Below, piece by piece: positions 8,749-17,452 of a stretch of DNA of 64,000 nucleotides. The notes under the pieces were generated by a model. It did not search any database. It was not told where the DNA came from and saw only the letters and a program-made list of their open reading frames with translations. The DNA comes from Bradyrhizobium sp. CCGUVB4N (GTDB lineage: Bacteria > Pseudomonadota > Alphaproteobacteria > Rhizobiales > Xanthobacteraceae), in assembly GCF_024199945.1 (NCBI RefSeq), contig NZ_JANADP010000001.1, positions 6,882,001 to 6,946,000 of the forward strand, read 5' to 3'. Position numbers and translations under genes: made by a program. Position 1 is the stretch's first letter, and the number at the start of each line of letters is the position of its first letter.

Positions 8749-9372
8749 ATGATGGATTTTGACCGGCGCCGGCTCGTGCTTGCGGGGGCTGCGATCCTGC
8801 TTGGCACGCGGGCCGCGGTCGCACAGAGCGGACCCACCTTCACCTATCGCGGCATCACGGTCGACACCAGCGCTGCGCAAAGCCAGCCCGATATCAAGGA
8901 CGTCGTCACGTCGCTGAAGCATCAGATCGACATCGTCGTCGAATGCGGTGCCAAGCCCGAGATCATGACCTTCTTCAAAAGCCAACCGGTCTCGGTCAAG
9001 CCCGGACAGGGCGACGGTGGCGGCCACTTCTCGTCCAAGGTCCAGGGCGTCACGGTTGACGCGGCCGTCGTTGCGCCAGAGAAGCCGGTGCTGCTGCACG
9101 AGCTGCTCCACGCCTATCATTTCCGCGTCCTGCCGGGAGCGCTGCAGAATCCGGATCTTGTGCGCTTCTACGGCATCGCCAGGCAGAACGAACTCTATCC
9201 ACCGGACTCCTACGTCCTGAAGAACGTGCAGGAGTTTTTTGCGGTGACCGGAAGCCTCTATCTCTGGGGCAATGTCGACCGCCCGCCCAACAACCGCGCC
9301 ACCCTGCACGAGAAGCAGCCGGTGTATTATCAGTGGCTCGGTGATCTCTTCGGCGTGACGAAGAAGGCGTAG
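8749..9372 (+). CDS. Tat-exported putative zinc metalloprotease-fold protein
   Basis: I do not recognise a named family. The 207-residue protein begins MMDFDRRRLVLAGAAILLG...AVAQ, a twin-arginine-type signal. A HELLHAYHF segment (HExxH) lies near residue 122 and NVQEFFAVTG near residue 165. An HExxH helix followed by a downstream E-F-F-A glutamate is the arrangement of gluzincins related to the anthrax lethal factor C-terminal domain, so zinc binding is likely and peptidase activity is inferred. GGGGG precedes the ATG at 8749 by six bases. The gene is monocistronic and divergent from the MscS-type channel. Confidence 0.8.
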   Translation: MMDFDRRRLVLAGAAILLGTRAAVAQSGPTFTYRGITVDTSAAQSQPDIKDVVTSLKHQIDIVVECGAKPEIMTFFKSQPVSVKPGQGDGGGHFSSKVQGVTVDAAVVAPEKPVLLHELLHAYHFRVLPGALQNPDLVRFYGIARQNELYPPDSYVLKNVQEFFAVTGSLYLWGNVDRPPNNRATLHEKQPVYYQWLGDLFGVTKKA

Positions 9373-9784
9373 TCGACGCGCGAGGGGGCAAAACGCACAG
9401 CGCCGGGCAGGTAGGGGCTCTGCCTTGCTGATGCAGCCCACTAAACCTTGACCCGGCGTGCCGTTCGCGGTTTCTGCCGCTATGCGATAATCCGAACGAG
9501 CTCCATCGCAATTAACGCGGCTGGATTTGCGGAGGTGGCGTCATAGACCTCCCCTTGCTCATGAAGTGGACCCGTCGCTTGTTTGCGACCATCTGCATGC
9601 TCCTCCCGTGACATAAAACTGTCAAGCGGGATCGATGAGTTTCAAATCACATTTGACGATATGTTCCATGCTGTTCCCGCGACACATCGGCTGGTTGCAA
9701 CGATGGAATAAATCATCGGCGGCAGCGTTTGTGTCGAAGAGAACACCCGCCTCCTCCGTCCTCATTCATTTCAGAAAGCCAGAG
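9373..9784. other. intergenic, no gene recognised
   Basis: This 412-base gap separates two same-strand genes. I see no convincing coding frame, RNA gene or strong palindrome apart from a weak GGGC...GCCC hairpin near 9416-9440. It presumably carries the promoter of the gene at 9785. Confidence 0.5.
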
Positions 9785-10669
9785 ATGAAAGCATCATTTT
9801 GCATCGCCGTGCTCGCGGCGCTCGTCACCGGATCAGCATTCGCGCAGACGCCGCCGCAGACCTCGACCAAGAAAGTCGACGGCACCGAGAACGTCTACAT
9901 CTTCCGCTATGGCGGCCATCAGTCGATGTTCGTGGTGACGCCGCAAGGGGTGATCGCCACCGATCCAATCTCCTACTTGCGTCCCGCCAAGCCCTATATC
10001 GATGCGATCAAGGCCGTCACCGACAAGCCGATCAAATACGTCATCTACAGCCACCACCATTACGACCACATCGCCGGCGGCCAGCCCTTCAAGGATCTCG
10101 GCGCCACCTTCATCGCGCATCGCCGCACCAGGGAGCGGCTGCTCGAGCTGAAGAAACAGAATGCGCTCCTGGCCGATATCGTGATGCCGGATCAGGTGGT
10201 CGACGGCAAGAAGACCATCACGCTCGGTGGCACCACGCTGGAGCTCGACTATGTCGGCCGCAACCATTCCGACAACTCGCTGGTGATGCGGCTGCCGAAG
10301 GAGAAGCTCGTCTTCGTGGTCGACTTCGCGCCGATCGAGGCGGTCCAGTTCCGCAACATTCCCGACAATGCCTCGCCGCTCGAATATATCGCCTCGCTCA
10401 AGAAGCTGGCTTCGCTCGACTGGGAGCGGATGATCCCCGGCCACCCCTATGCCGGCGGCCGGCTCGGCACCAAGAAGGATGTCGAGGACGACATCGCCTA
10501 CATGGAAGATCTCTCGGCCGAGGTGAAGAAGGCGGCCGACGCCGGCAAATGCTTCGACACCGCGATGAAGGAGGTGAAGCTGCCGAAATACGAGAAGTGG
10601 ACGAATTACGAAGCGAGCCTGCCCGCCAATGTCGAGCGCTTCTGTTACTGGTGGGGTCGTGGGTACTAA
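9785..10669 (+). CDS. exported metallo-beta-lactamase-fold hydrolase
   Basis: A 294-residue protein with a signal peptide (MKASFCIAVLAALVTGSAFAQ). It has the metal-binding motif SHHHYDHIAGG (HxHxDH) near residue 90, a further conserved H in GRNHSDNS, an aspartate in VVDFAP and a final H in GHPYAGG. These are the ligands of a dinuclear MBL-fold site. The substrate cannot be deduced; the superfamily includes beta-lactamases, glyoxalases, lactonases and quinoprotein-associated hydrolases. The ATG at 9785 follows a purine-rich stretch and begins the signal peptide; the frame is open to 9635. A 19-bp tandem repeat and an inverted-repeat element follow the stop. Confidence 0.9.
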   Translation: MKASFCIAVLAALVTGSAFAQTPPQTSTKKVDGTENVYIFRYGGHQSMFVVTPQGVIATDPISYLRPAKPYIDAIKAVTDKPIKYVIYSHHHYDHIAGGQPFKDLGATFIAHRRTRERLLELKKQNALLADIVMPDQVVDGKKTITLGGTTLELDYVGRNHSDNSLVMRLPKEKLVFVVDFAPIEAVQFRNIPDNASPLEYIASLKKLASLDWERMIPGHPYAGGRLGTKKDVEDDIAYMEDLSAEVKKAADAGKCFDTAMKEVKLPKYEKWTNYEASLPANVERFCYWWGRGY

Positions 10670-10670
10670 C

Positions 10671-10725
10671 GGCTAGCACCGAACGCGACGGCTTGCACCG
10701 AACTCGGCGGCCTGCACCGAACTCG
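10671..10725. repeat. 19-bp tandem repeat, about three copies
   Basis: Units of the form GGC(T/C)(A/T)GCACCGAACTCGGC start at 10671, 10690 and 10709 with a constant 19-base spacing. The third unit runs straight into the inverted-repeat element at 10722. It lies directly behind the metallo-hydrolase stop. Confidence 0.85.
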
Positions 10726-10850
10726 TAGGGTGGGCAAAGGCGCTCAAGCGCCGTGCCCACCACCTCTCTCGATCGCGAAACATGCGTGGGCACGCTTCCG
10801 CCGTCGCTCTTCGAGCTATGGCGGACAAGTCGCTTTGCCCACCCTACGAG
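10722..10850. repeat. inverted-repeat element, family A copy 1 (MITE-like)
   Basis: An 18-base sequence (CTCGTAGGGTGGGCAAAG) at 10722-10739 is repeated perfectly in inverted orientation at 10833-10850, enclosing about 93 bases. A related copy lies at 37683-37770. Both sit between convergent genes, so they could terminate transcription from both sides. No transposase is encoded. Confidence 0.85.
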
Positions 10851-10859
10851 AGCGTTCGT

Positions 10860-11000
10860 GATGGTGACATCATGCCTCTGTTTTGCCCGACGGGTCAAGC
10901 CATTTTCTAAAAATCCGAACATCACCCACAGCGACCGGCAAGCCGTTGATTCCCTCAGCGCCGGCTACTGTGCATGGGGTTGTTTTCAGATTTTGCCGAT
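10860..11000. repeat. dispersed repeat containing GAAAACAACCCCATGCACAG
   Basis: The 23 bases at 10965-10987 are identical, on the opposite strand, to 54189-54211. The surrounding non-coding stretch lies directly after the PPK2 stop. The remaining part has no second copy in the window, so the outer limits are approximate. Confidence 0.6.
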
Positions 11001-11030
11001 GACGGCGGCCGCGCTGGCGGTTTCCTCCCG

Positions 11031-11960
11031 TCACTTTCCCCGCTTCTTGTCCCCCTTCCCTTCCTTCTCCAGCGCCTTGCGCACGTTGTCGAACTCCGCC
11101 GCCGAGGCCTTGTCGGCGCGGGGAAAGCGCAGGTCCAGTTTTTCGAGCTCCGCGACAATGACGGAGCCGATCACCACGCGGGCAAACCATTTGTGGTCGG
11201 CGGGCACGACATACCAGGGCGCATGCGGCGTGGCGGTGTGGCGCACGATGTCCTGATAGACCGCCTGGTAGCGCGGCCACAGCGCGCGCTCCTTGATGTC
11301 GTCCATCGAGAACTTCCACTGCTTGGCCGGCTCCTCCAGCCGATCGAGAAAGCGCTGGCGCTGCTCCTCCTTGGAGAGATTGAGGAAGAACTTCAGCACC
11401 AGGGTGCCGTTGCGCGCCAGGTAACGTTCCCAGGCGGCAATGTCCTCGAACCGTTCCTGCCAGATATTCTTGGTGACGAGCTTCGGGGGCAGCTTCTCCT
11501 TGGCGAGAACCTGCGGGTGGACACGCGTGACCAGGCACTCCTCGTAATGGGAGCGGTTGAAGATGCCGATATGGCCGCGCTCCGGCAGTGCAATGACGTG
11601 GCGCCAGAGGAAATCGTGGTCGAGCTCCTTGCTGCTCGGCGCCTTGAAGGCGGACACCTCGCAGCCCTGCGGATTGATGCCCTCGAAGATCGCCTTGATC
11701 GCGCTGTCCTTGCCGCCGGCGTCCATGGCCTGGAACACGATCAGCACCGACCAGCGGTCCTGGGCGTAGAGCTTCTCCTGGAATGCGACCAGCCGCTTCT
11801 TGTTGGCGTCGAGAATCTCCTGCGCCGTCTCCTTGTCCAGATCGCCCTTCTCGTTGGTCTTGTGGTCCTTCAGGTGGAACTTGCCGGAGCCGTCATGCCG
11901 GAATGGCGTGATGTAGCGGTCAAGTTCCTGGGCGAGCGATTTGGACGGCTTTTTGCTCAT
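11031..11960 (-). CDS. ppk2: polyphosphate kinase 2 family protein
   Basis: The 309-residue single-domain PPK2 transfers phosphate between polyphosphate and nucleotides or nucleoside monophosphates. Walker A-like FQAMDAGGKDSAIKAI lies near residue 80, the conserved FNRSHYEECLVTRVHP near 135, and the lid region FLNLSKEEQRQRFLDRLEEPAKQWKFSMDD near 195-225. The length suits a one-domain enzyme, but class (I, II or III) and substrate are not settled by inspection. Its first 41 bases lie inside the 3' end of livM in another frame, so it is probably co-transcribed with the branched-chain amino acid importer. The C-terminus is lysine-rich. Confidence 0.92.
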   Translation of the reverse strand: MSKKPSKSLAQELDRYITPFRHDGSGKFHLKDHKTNEKGDLDKETAQEILDANKKRLVAFQEKLYAQDRWSVLIVFQAMDAGGKDSAIKAIFEGINPQGCEVSAFKAPSSKELDHDFLWRHVIALPERGHIGIFNRSHYEECLVTRVHPQVLAKEKLPPKLVTKNIWQERFEDIAAWERYLARNGTLVLKFFLNLSKEEQRQRFLDRLEEPAKQWKFSMDDIKERALWPRYQAVYQDIVRHTATPHAPWYVVPADHKWFARVVIGSVIVAELEKLDLRFPRADKASAAEFDNVRKALEKEGKGDKKRGK

Positions 11961-12939
11961 GAGCGCGGGGCACCTTGCGTTGCGACTTCAATCGGTCGAG
12001 CAGGCTACCAAGGATGCCCTTCGGAAGGAATATGATGAAAAGCACCAGCAGCACGCCGTAGACGAGGTTGTCCCAGCCGACCGCCTTGGTGCCGAAGCCG
12101 ATGCGCAGGGTCTCCGCGAGCAGGATGGTGATGACGGCGCCGACGGTCGGGCCGAGCGAGACGAACAGGCCGCCGACGATGGCCGCGAACACCATCTGCA
12201 GCGACACGGCGATGCCGGAGACCGTGTCGGGCGTGATGAACATCTGGTACTGGCAATAGATCGCGCCCGCCAGCGCCGTCATCACGGCGCTGATCAGGGT
12301 GATCTTCAGTTTCTCCGCGGTGACGTCGACGCCGGCCGCGGCAGCCGCGTCCTCATCCTCCGAGATCGCCTCGAGCGCGTAGCGGCTCATGCTGCGATCG
12401 ATCAGGTGCCAGACGACGATGCCGCCGAGCCAGACCGCGAGCGCGATCAGGTACCAGGTGATCTTGTCGTCGAATTGCAACGCCAGCAGCTTGTTGCCCG
12501 AGGCGCGGTTCGGCGTGTAGCCGAGCGAGCCGCCGGTATAGTCGCGCGTCGCCGTGATCACCTGGAGCACGATGCCCGACAGCGCAAGCGTCACCAGCAC
12601 GAAGTAATGCCCGGTGATGCGGAAGCGGAAGCAGGGATAGCCGACGATCAGCGCCAACGCGCCCGCCGCGACCATGCCGATGGGGATGCCGATCCATGGC
12701 GACAGGCCGAGATGGTTCCAGAGCAGCGCGGTGACATAGGCACCGATCCCCATGAAGCCGCCATGGCCGAGCGAGACCAGGCCGAACCGCCCCATCATCG
12801 ACCACGACGTATAGGCGAACGACCAGATCAGGATCAGCACCAGAATGTGCAGATGATAGGGATCGCGATAGACGAAGGGCAGCGCGACCAGCGCGGCCAG
12901 TCCTATCCCCCATGCGACGCGCCGGCCCTGCCCCATCAT
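11920..12939 (-). CDS. livM: branched-chain amino acid ABC transporter permease LivM
   Basis: A 339-residue inner-membrane permease. The LivM-type core is visible (YTSWSMMGRFGLVSLGHGGFMGIGAYVTAL; FVLVTLALSGIVLQV; the EAA-like EAISEDEDAAAAAGVDVTAEKLKI loop; GLFVSLGPTVGAVITILLAETLR). The ATG at 12939 overlaps the livH stop (ATGATGG), which fixes the start better than the upstream in-frame codons. The last ~20 residues, after LLDRLKSQR, run into the PPK2 gene, a hydrophilic tail. It works with LivH, LivF, LivG and a LivK-type binding protein. Confidence 0.93.
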   Translation of the reverse strand: MMGQGRRVAWGIGLAALVALPFVYRDPYHLHILVLILIWSFAYTSWSMMGRFGLVSLGHGGFMGIGAYVTALLWNHLGLSPWIGIPIGMVAAGALALIVGYPCFRFRITGHYFVLVTLALSGIVLQVITATRDYTGGSLGYTPNRASGNKLLALQFDDKITWYLIALAVWLGGIVVWHLIDRSMSRYALEAISEDEDAAAAAGVDVTAEKLKITLISAVMTALAGAIYCQYQMFITPDTVSGIAVSLQMVFAAIVGGLFVSLGPTVGAVITILLAETLRIGFGTKAVGWDNLVYGVLLVLFIIFLPKGILGSLLDRLKSQRKVPRAHEQKAVQIARPGT

Positions 12940-13817
12940 CGGCGCCTCGCGAGCAGGCCCGCGGGCCGGATGAACATCATGACGATGAAGAAGGCGAAGG
13001 CGAGCACGTAGCCCCATTCGAGATCGGAGAACAGACCACCCAGCGAGATGATCTCGGCAAACACGAAGGCCGCAATGAAGCCGCCGATGAAATTGCCGAG
13101 CCCCCCGAGCACGCAGATCAGGAAGGTGATCGGCCCGAAGGAGAGGCCGACGAAGGGGTGCACGTCATATTGCAGCACCAGCAGACAGGCGGCGAGCCCG
13201 GCCAGCCCGCCGCCGATCGCGGAGGTGATGAGATAGATCCGCCTGGTGTCGACGCCCATCAGCGCCATGATCTGGCGGTCCTGCGAGATGGCGCGGATCG
13301 CGGTGCCGGTGAAGGTGCGCGTCATGAAGAGATAGACCGCGACCATGCCGACCAGCGCCGCCAGGAACGACAGAAGTCGCGCGTAGCTGAAATTCATGTC
13401 GCCGAAGGCGAGCACCGGCAGGCGGATGCCGAGGTTGCGGAAGTCGATGCCGAAGGCGACGGTGGCAAAGCTCTGCAACACGAACAGCACACCGCCGGTT
13501 GCAAGCAGCTGGTTGATCGGTGGCGCTGTCAACAGCGGCGCGATCACGAGATAATGCAAGAGCGCGCCGAGGATCGCGACCAGCAGGATGGTCAGGGGCG
13601 CGGCGATGAAATAGCTGATGCCGTAATACTGGACCATAAAGTACATGGCGTACATGCCGATCATCACGAGCTCGGCGTAGCAGATCCAGGTCACGTCGAT
13701 GACGCCGAAGATCAGGTTCAGCCCGAGCGCGAGCAGCGCCAGCACGCCGCCGAGCAGGATCCCGTTGATCACGGCCTCCAGCAGATAGATGTCGAAAATA
13801 TCCAGGAACGCCTGCAT
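12936..13817 (-). CDS. livH: branched-chain amino acid ABC transporter permease LivH
   Basis: The 293-residue partner permease of LivM has about eight hydrophobic segments. LivH-typical sequence includes GILLGGVLALLALGLNLIFGVIDVTWICYAELVMIG and the cytoplasmic coupling loop RAISQDRQIMALMGVDTRRIYLI. It is seven bases downstream of livF and overlaps livM at its stop, so it belongs to one livKGFHM transcription unit. Confidence 0.94.
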   Translation of the reverse strand: MQAFLDIFDIYLLEAVINGILLGGVLALLALGLNLIFGVIDVTWICYAELVMIGMYAMYFMVQYYGISYFIAAPLTILLVAILGALLHYLVIAPLLTAPPINQLLATGGVLFVLQSFATVAFGIDFRNLGIRLPVLAFGDMNFSYARLLSFLAALVGMVAVYLFMTRTFTGTAIRAISQDRQIMALMGVDTRRIYLITSAIGGGLAGLAACLLVLQYDVHPFVGLSFGPITFLICVLGGLGNFIGGFIAAFVFAEIISLGGLFSDLEWGYVLAFAFFIVMMFIRPAGLLARRR

Positions 13818-13824
13818 ATGCCCC

Positions 13825-14532
13825 TCACACCCCGAGATACGCTTCCTTGACCGTGTCGCTCGCCAGCATCTCGGCCGAGGTGCCCGAGGCGCGGATCGTG
13901 CCAGCCTCGATCAGATAGGCCCGGTCGACCACGCGCAGCACCTGCTGCACGTTCTGCTCGACGATCAGCACCGTCAGCCCGCTGGCGCGGATCCGCTTCA
14001 CCAGCTCGAACACCTGCTGCACCACGACCGGCGCCAACCCGGCCGAGGGCTCGTCGAGCAGCAGAAGTTTCGGATTGGACATCAGCGCGCGGCCGATCGC
14101 GCACATCTGCTGCTCGCCGCCGGACATGGTGCCGGCCATCTGGTGGCGCCGCTCCTTCAATCGCGGAAACAGATCGAACACGACCTCCAGACGCTCGGCG
14201 TATTTCCCCCGCGCCTCCTTCATGAAGGCGCCCATCTTGAGATTGTCGTCGACCGAGAGCCGCGGAAACAGCCGCCGGTTCTCGGGCACATGCGCAATCC
14301 CGAGGCTGACGATCTTGTGCGGCGGAGTGGCGATGACATCGACGCCTTCCATCTTGATTGATCCGCGCGTGGGACGGATCAGACCGGAGATGACACGCAT
14401 CAGCGTGGTCTTGCCCGCGCCGTTCGGACCGATCACGCCCACGGCCTCGCCGGCCTTCACGTCGAGATTGACGTCGAACAGCGCCGGGAATGTGCCATAG
14501 CCGGCGTTGACGCCGCGAAGCTCCAGCATCAC
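13825..14532 (-). CDS. livF: branched-chain amino acid ABC transporter ATPase LivF
   Basis: The 235-residue ATP-binding subunit shows Walker A GPNGAGKTT (residues ~37-45), the signature MSGGEQQMCAIGRALM, Walker B LLLLDEPSAGLAP and the H-loop region VLIVEQNV, in which glutamine-asparagine stands where many ABC proteins have histidine, as is usual for LivF. It overlaps the livG stop by four bases. Confidence 0.95.
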   Translation of the reverse strand: MMLELRGVNAGYGTFPALFDVNLDVKAGEAVGVIGPNGAGKTTLMRVISGLIRPTRGSIKMEGVDVIATPPHKIVSLGIAHVPENRRLFPRLSVDDNLKMGAFMKEARGKYAERLEVVFDLFPRLKERRHQMAGTMSGGEQQMCAIGRALMSNPKLLLLDEPSAGLAPVVVQQVFELVKRIRASGLTVLIVEQNVQQVLRVVDRAYLIEAGTIRASGTSAEMLASDTVKEAYLGV

Positions 14533-15299
14533 TGGCCTCCCGCGCGGCGGCGCGCTTCGGCGGCCGCAGCCTGCGTGGTCTCGGCATCGGTGCCGAGATA
14601 GACCTCGATGACGCGCGGATCACCGGCGACTGCGCTCGGCAGGCCCTCCGAGATTTTTTCGCCGTGATCGAGCACCATGACGCGGTCGACCACGCGCATC
14701 AACACGCCCATGATGTGCTCGACCCAGATGATGGTGATGCCGAGCTCGTCGCGGATGTTGCGCAGCATGTCGGCGGCCTGGTCCATCTCGGCCTCATCGA
14801 GGCCGCCGAGACTCTCATCGGCGAGAAGAAGTTTGGGTGTAGTGGCGAGCGCTTTCGCAAGTTCGAGCTTCTTCAAGCCTGCTGCGCCGAGGCCATCGAC
14901 ACTGGCGTGGCGATCGGTCGGCAAGCCCACCATCGCAAGTGACCGCTCCGCCGCCTCCTCGGCCTGGACGCGGCTATGGCGGCCTTGGCCGTAGAATCCG
15001 GCAAGCGCGACATTCTCGAAAATGGAGAGCCGCCGGAACGGCCGCGGAATCTGGAAAGTGCGGCCGATGCCGCGGTTGATGATCCGGTGCGGTGCCAGCC
15101 CCGCGATCTCCGAGCCATCGAACAGGATCGATCCTGAGCTCGGCGCCAGCGTGCCGGAGAGCATGTTGAAGATCGTGCTCTTGCCCGAGCCGTTGGGACC
15201 GATCAGGCCGAGGATCTCGCCCTGCTCGACCCTAAACGACACGTTGTTGACGGCTGTGAAGCCGCCAAACCGCTTCACCAGCCCGCTGACCTCCAGCAC
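14529..15299 (-). CDS. livG: branched-chain amino acid ABC transporter ATPase LivG
   Basis: The 256-residue ATPase has Walker A GPNGSGKST, the LivG-specific RGIGRTFQIPRPFRRLSIFENVALAGFYG segment and Walker B LLLADESLGGLDEAEMD, followed by IIWVEHIMGVLMRV (H-loop). The signature motif is degenerate (VDGLGAAGLKKLELAKALA instead of LSGGQ), which is tolerated in some family members but may weaken this site. It starts 15 bases after the livK-type gene. Confidence 0.93.
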   Translation of the reverse strand: MLEVSGLVKRFGGFTAVNNVSFRVEQGEILGLIGPNGSGKSTIFNMLSGTLAPSSGSILFDGSEIAGLAPHRIINRGIGRTFQIPRPFRRLSIFENVALAGFYGQGRHSRVQAEEAAERSLAMVGLPTDRHASVDGLGAAGLKKLELAKALATTPKLLLADESLGGLDEAEMDQAADMLRNIRDELGITIIWVEHIMGVLMRVVDRVMVLDHGEKISEGLPSAVAGDPRVIEVYLGTDAETTQAAAAEARRRAGGQ

Positions 15300-15314
15300 C
15301 GCAACGCTCCGCTG

Positions 15315-16625
15315 CTACTGGTTACTGTAGGTGGTGCCCTTCGGCAGCGGCAGCACGGCTTCGCGCTGCGCCTGGCTCTTGGGCCACACCACCGAGGACT
15401 TGTCGTCGATGTATTGGATCACGACCGGGAACGAGCGCTCGTTCTGGCCCGCCATCGGTGTGCCCTCGCCGTAGAACTTGACGCCGAAGCCGAGCATGGT
15501 GCCACCCTCCGGAATGTCGGTGTCGAGCGGCGCCTTGCGCAGCGCCTCGGGATCGACCCCGCCATACTTCTTGATCGCGCGCGGCAGGACGTCATCCATG
15601 AACACGTAGGTGTTGGATGCACCGATGCCGACATGGGCGGAGCGGATGGCAACGCCGGGCCTGATCTTGTCGAACTCCTCGCCGACCATCTTGATGATGG
15701 GCGCAAGCTTCGGGTTCATGGTCTTCTGGTTGGCCAGCCAGATCGAGATCGGATCGGTGTTGAAGATGTAGCTCGCGTCAGCGCCCATCCCCTCCTTCAG
15801 CTTCTCGTAGACGCCGTAGCCGGCGCCATGGCCGACGAGGGCTGCGAACTTCAGGCCCTGCTCACGCGCCTGCCGCAGCAGCAGCGTGATGTCGGGATTG
15901 TAGCCGGTGTGGAAAATCACGTCGGGCTTGGCGCGCTTCAGCTTGGTCACCAGCGCGGAGAGATCCGGCGCGGTCGCGGAGTAGCCCTCCTTCAGCACGA
16001 CGTTGAAACCCGCCTTTTTCGCGCCGGCCTCGTTGCCCTTGGAGACGTCGACGCCATAGGAGCCGTCCTCGTGGACGATGGCAACGCGGAGATCCTTCGG
16101 CTCCTTGCCGAGCTTGCCTTGCGCGTTCTGCGCGATGAAATCCATCGTCATCGCGCCGAACTGGTCGCCGCTCGCCTGCGGGCGGAACACGTATTTGTAG
16201 TTCTTGTCGGCGAACACCGCGGACGAGATGCAGGTCGTCATCCACATGAACTTCTTGAGCTGCTCGACACGGGCGGCGACCGGCACGCATTGCGCCGAGG
16301 AGAAGAAGCCGAGCACCATGTCGACCTTCTCCTGCTCGAGCAGGCGGACGGATTCGTTGATGGCGATGTCGGGCTTGCTCTGCGCGTCGGCGTAGACCGC
16401 CTCGACCTTGTAGCCCTCGACGCCGGTCTTGCTGAAATGATCGAGGATGATCTTGGTGCCGAGATATTCGAGCTCGGAGCCGCCGCCGGCGAGCGGGCCG
16501 GTCAGGTCGAAAATCACGCCGATCTTGATCTTCTTCTCCTGAGCCTGAACCGAAACGGTCAGGCCCATCGCTGCAATCGCGACCAACAGCCCACGTACCA
16601 AGCGGGCAGCCATGCGCAGGCGCAT
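15315..16625 (-). CDS. branched-chain amino acid-type ABC substrate-binding protein (LivK family)
   Basis: The 436-residue periplasmic binding protein has a signal peptide (MRLRMAARLVRGLLVAIAAMGLTVSVQAQ) and the Peripla_BP_6 pattern IKIGVIFDLTGPLAGGGSELEYLG, then FFSSAQCVPVAARVEQLKK and VAIVHEDGSYGVDVSKG. A perfect AGGAGG lies six bases before the ATG at 16625. It leads the livGFHM cluster. Family members bind Leu/Ile/Val but also many other amides and aromatics, so the ligand is open. Confidence 0.93.
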   Translation of the reverse strand: MRLRMAARLVRGLLVAIAAMGLTVSVQAQEKKIKIGVIFDLTGPLAGGGSELEYLGTKIILDHFSKTGVEGYKVEAVYADAQSKPDIAINESVRLLEQEKVDMVLGFFSSAQCVPVAARVEQLKKFMWMTTCISSAVFADKNYKYVFRPQASGDQFGAMTMDFIAQNAQGKLGKEPKDLRVAIVHEDGSYGVDVSKGNEAGAKKAGFNVVLKEGYSATAPDLSALVTKLKRAKPDVIFHTGYNPDITLLLRQAREQGLKFAALVGHGAGYGVYEKLKEGMGADASYIFNTDPISIWLANQKTMNPKLAPIIKMVGEEFDKIRPGVAIRSAHVGIGASNTYVFMDDVLPRAIKKYGGVDPEALRKAPLDTDIPEGGTMLGFGVKFYGEGTPMAGQNERSFPVVIQYIDDKSSVVWPKSQAQREAVLPLPKGTTYSNQ

Positions 16626-16718
16626 CTAAACCTCCTTGGACGATTGTGCATTGCAATTTTTTGTTTTGCTTTTGCGCCCATCACATGGGCTCGGCCGCGC
16701 GATGTCAAGCCTCGCGCG

Positions 16719-17423
16719 TCAGCGCGAAGCGAACTGCTGCGCGATGAAGGCCGTGACAAATCGCGGCATGGCCGGCATGAGATCATCCATTCCGCGCACG
16801 AGATGGATGGCCGACAGCTCTGGCTCGTCCTGGCGAGCCAGGTTGGCTTCGATCCGCGCGCGCGCAGCCTCACCCGGCATATCCAGGTTGAGGATCTGTA
16901 TCATTGCAAGTGCGCTGCCGGTGACGACACAGTGCCAGTCTGTCTCCGCCGAATAATCAGCGGGGAGCAGGCCGGTCTCCTCCTCGAGCTCGCGAACGAC
17001 GCTGCCGGGAATGTCGAGGGTGCCGTCCCTGACATCGTCGAGATCGGGTGTGCCTGAGGCGAAGTAGATGCGTCCCGCATTGGCTGTGTGATGCGCCATC
17101 TCGCCCATCAGGAAAGCGCCGTCGGAGGTGCGCAGCGCACCCATACCGAACCCGTTGAACACGGCCGGATCGGGAAAGCCCCAATCGCGCCAGGCCAGGA
17201 AGCTGGCAAAATCCGTCTCGAAATAGGTCGCAGCGAGATGACCGTCGGTGAAGACGGCATCGCGCCCGAGCAGTACCCGGCCGTTCCAGAGTTTCGGCCG
17301 CGCTCGCTGCTGCTCGGCGAAATGCGCGGCGATCTCGGCACGCCGCTCCTCGGCGAACGGCCAGATCACGGGGCGCACGGCAAGGTCAAGCGTCGTAACG
17401 CGATGAATGGTCAGTGACGTCAT
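16719..17423 (-). CDS. Nudix-fold hydrolase with a degenerate Nudix box
   Basis: In this 234-residue protein the second half of the Nudix box is intact (VVRELEEETGLLPAD near residue 145, the REUxEExGU part). The preceding G-x5-E half is not recognisable: leucine stands where the first glutamate is expected. The catalytic glutamates for metal binding are therefore present, but activity is uncertain. The substrate is unknown. It is monocistronic, between the binding-protein genes. Confidence 0.82.
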   Translation of the reverse strand: MTSLTIHRVTTLDLAVRPVIWPFAEERRAEIAAHFAEQQRARPKLWNGRVLLGRDAVFTDGHLAATYFETDFASFLAWRDWGFPDPAVFNGFGMGALRTSDGAFLMGEMAHHTANAGRIYFASGTPDLDDVRDGTLDIPGSVVRELEEETGLLPADYSAETDWHCVVTGSALAMIQILNLDMPGEAARARIEANLARQDEPELSAIHLVRGMDDLMPAMPRFVTAFIAQQFASR

Positions 17424-17452
17424 GACGCCTGATTACCCAGCCTTCGCGTCAG

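Noticed and set aside
15315..16625. Treating the LivK-type protein as surely leucine/isoleucine/valine-specific
   Set aside because: Peripla_BP_6 proteins bind many ligands; the operon link does not settle specificity, so no gene symbol was given.
17088..17417. Possible small antisense gene in the Nudix gene
   Set aside because: Low-complexity reverse translation with no ribosome site.
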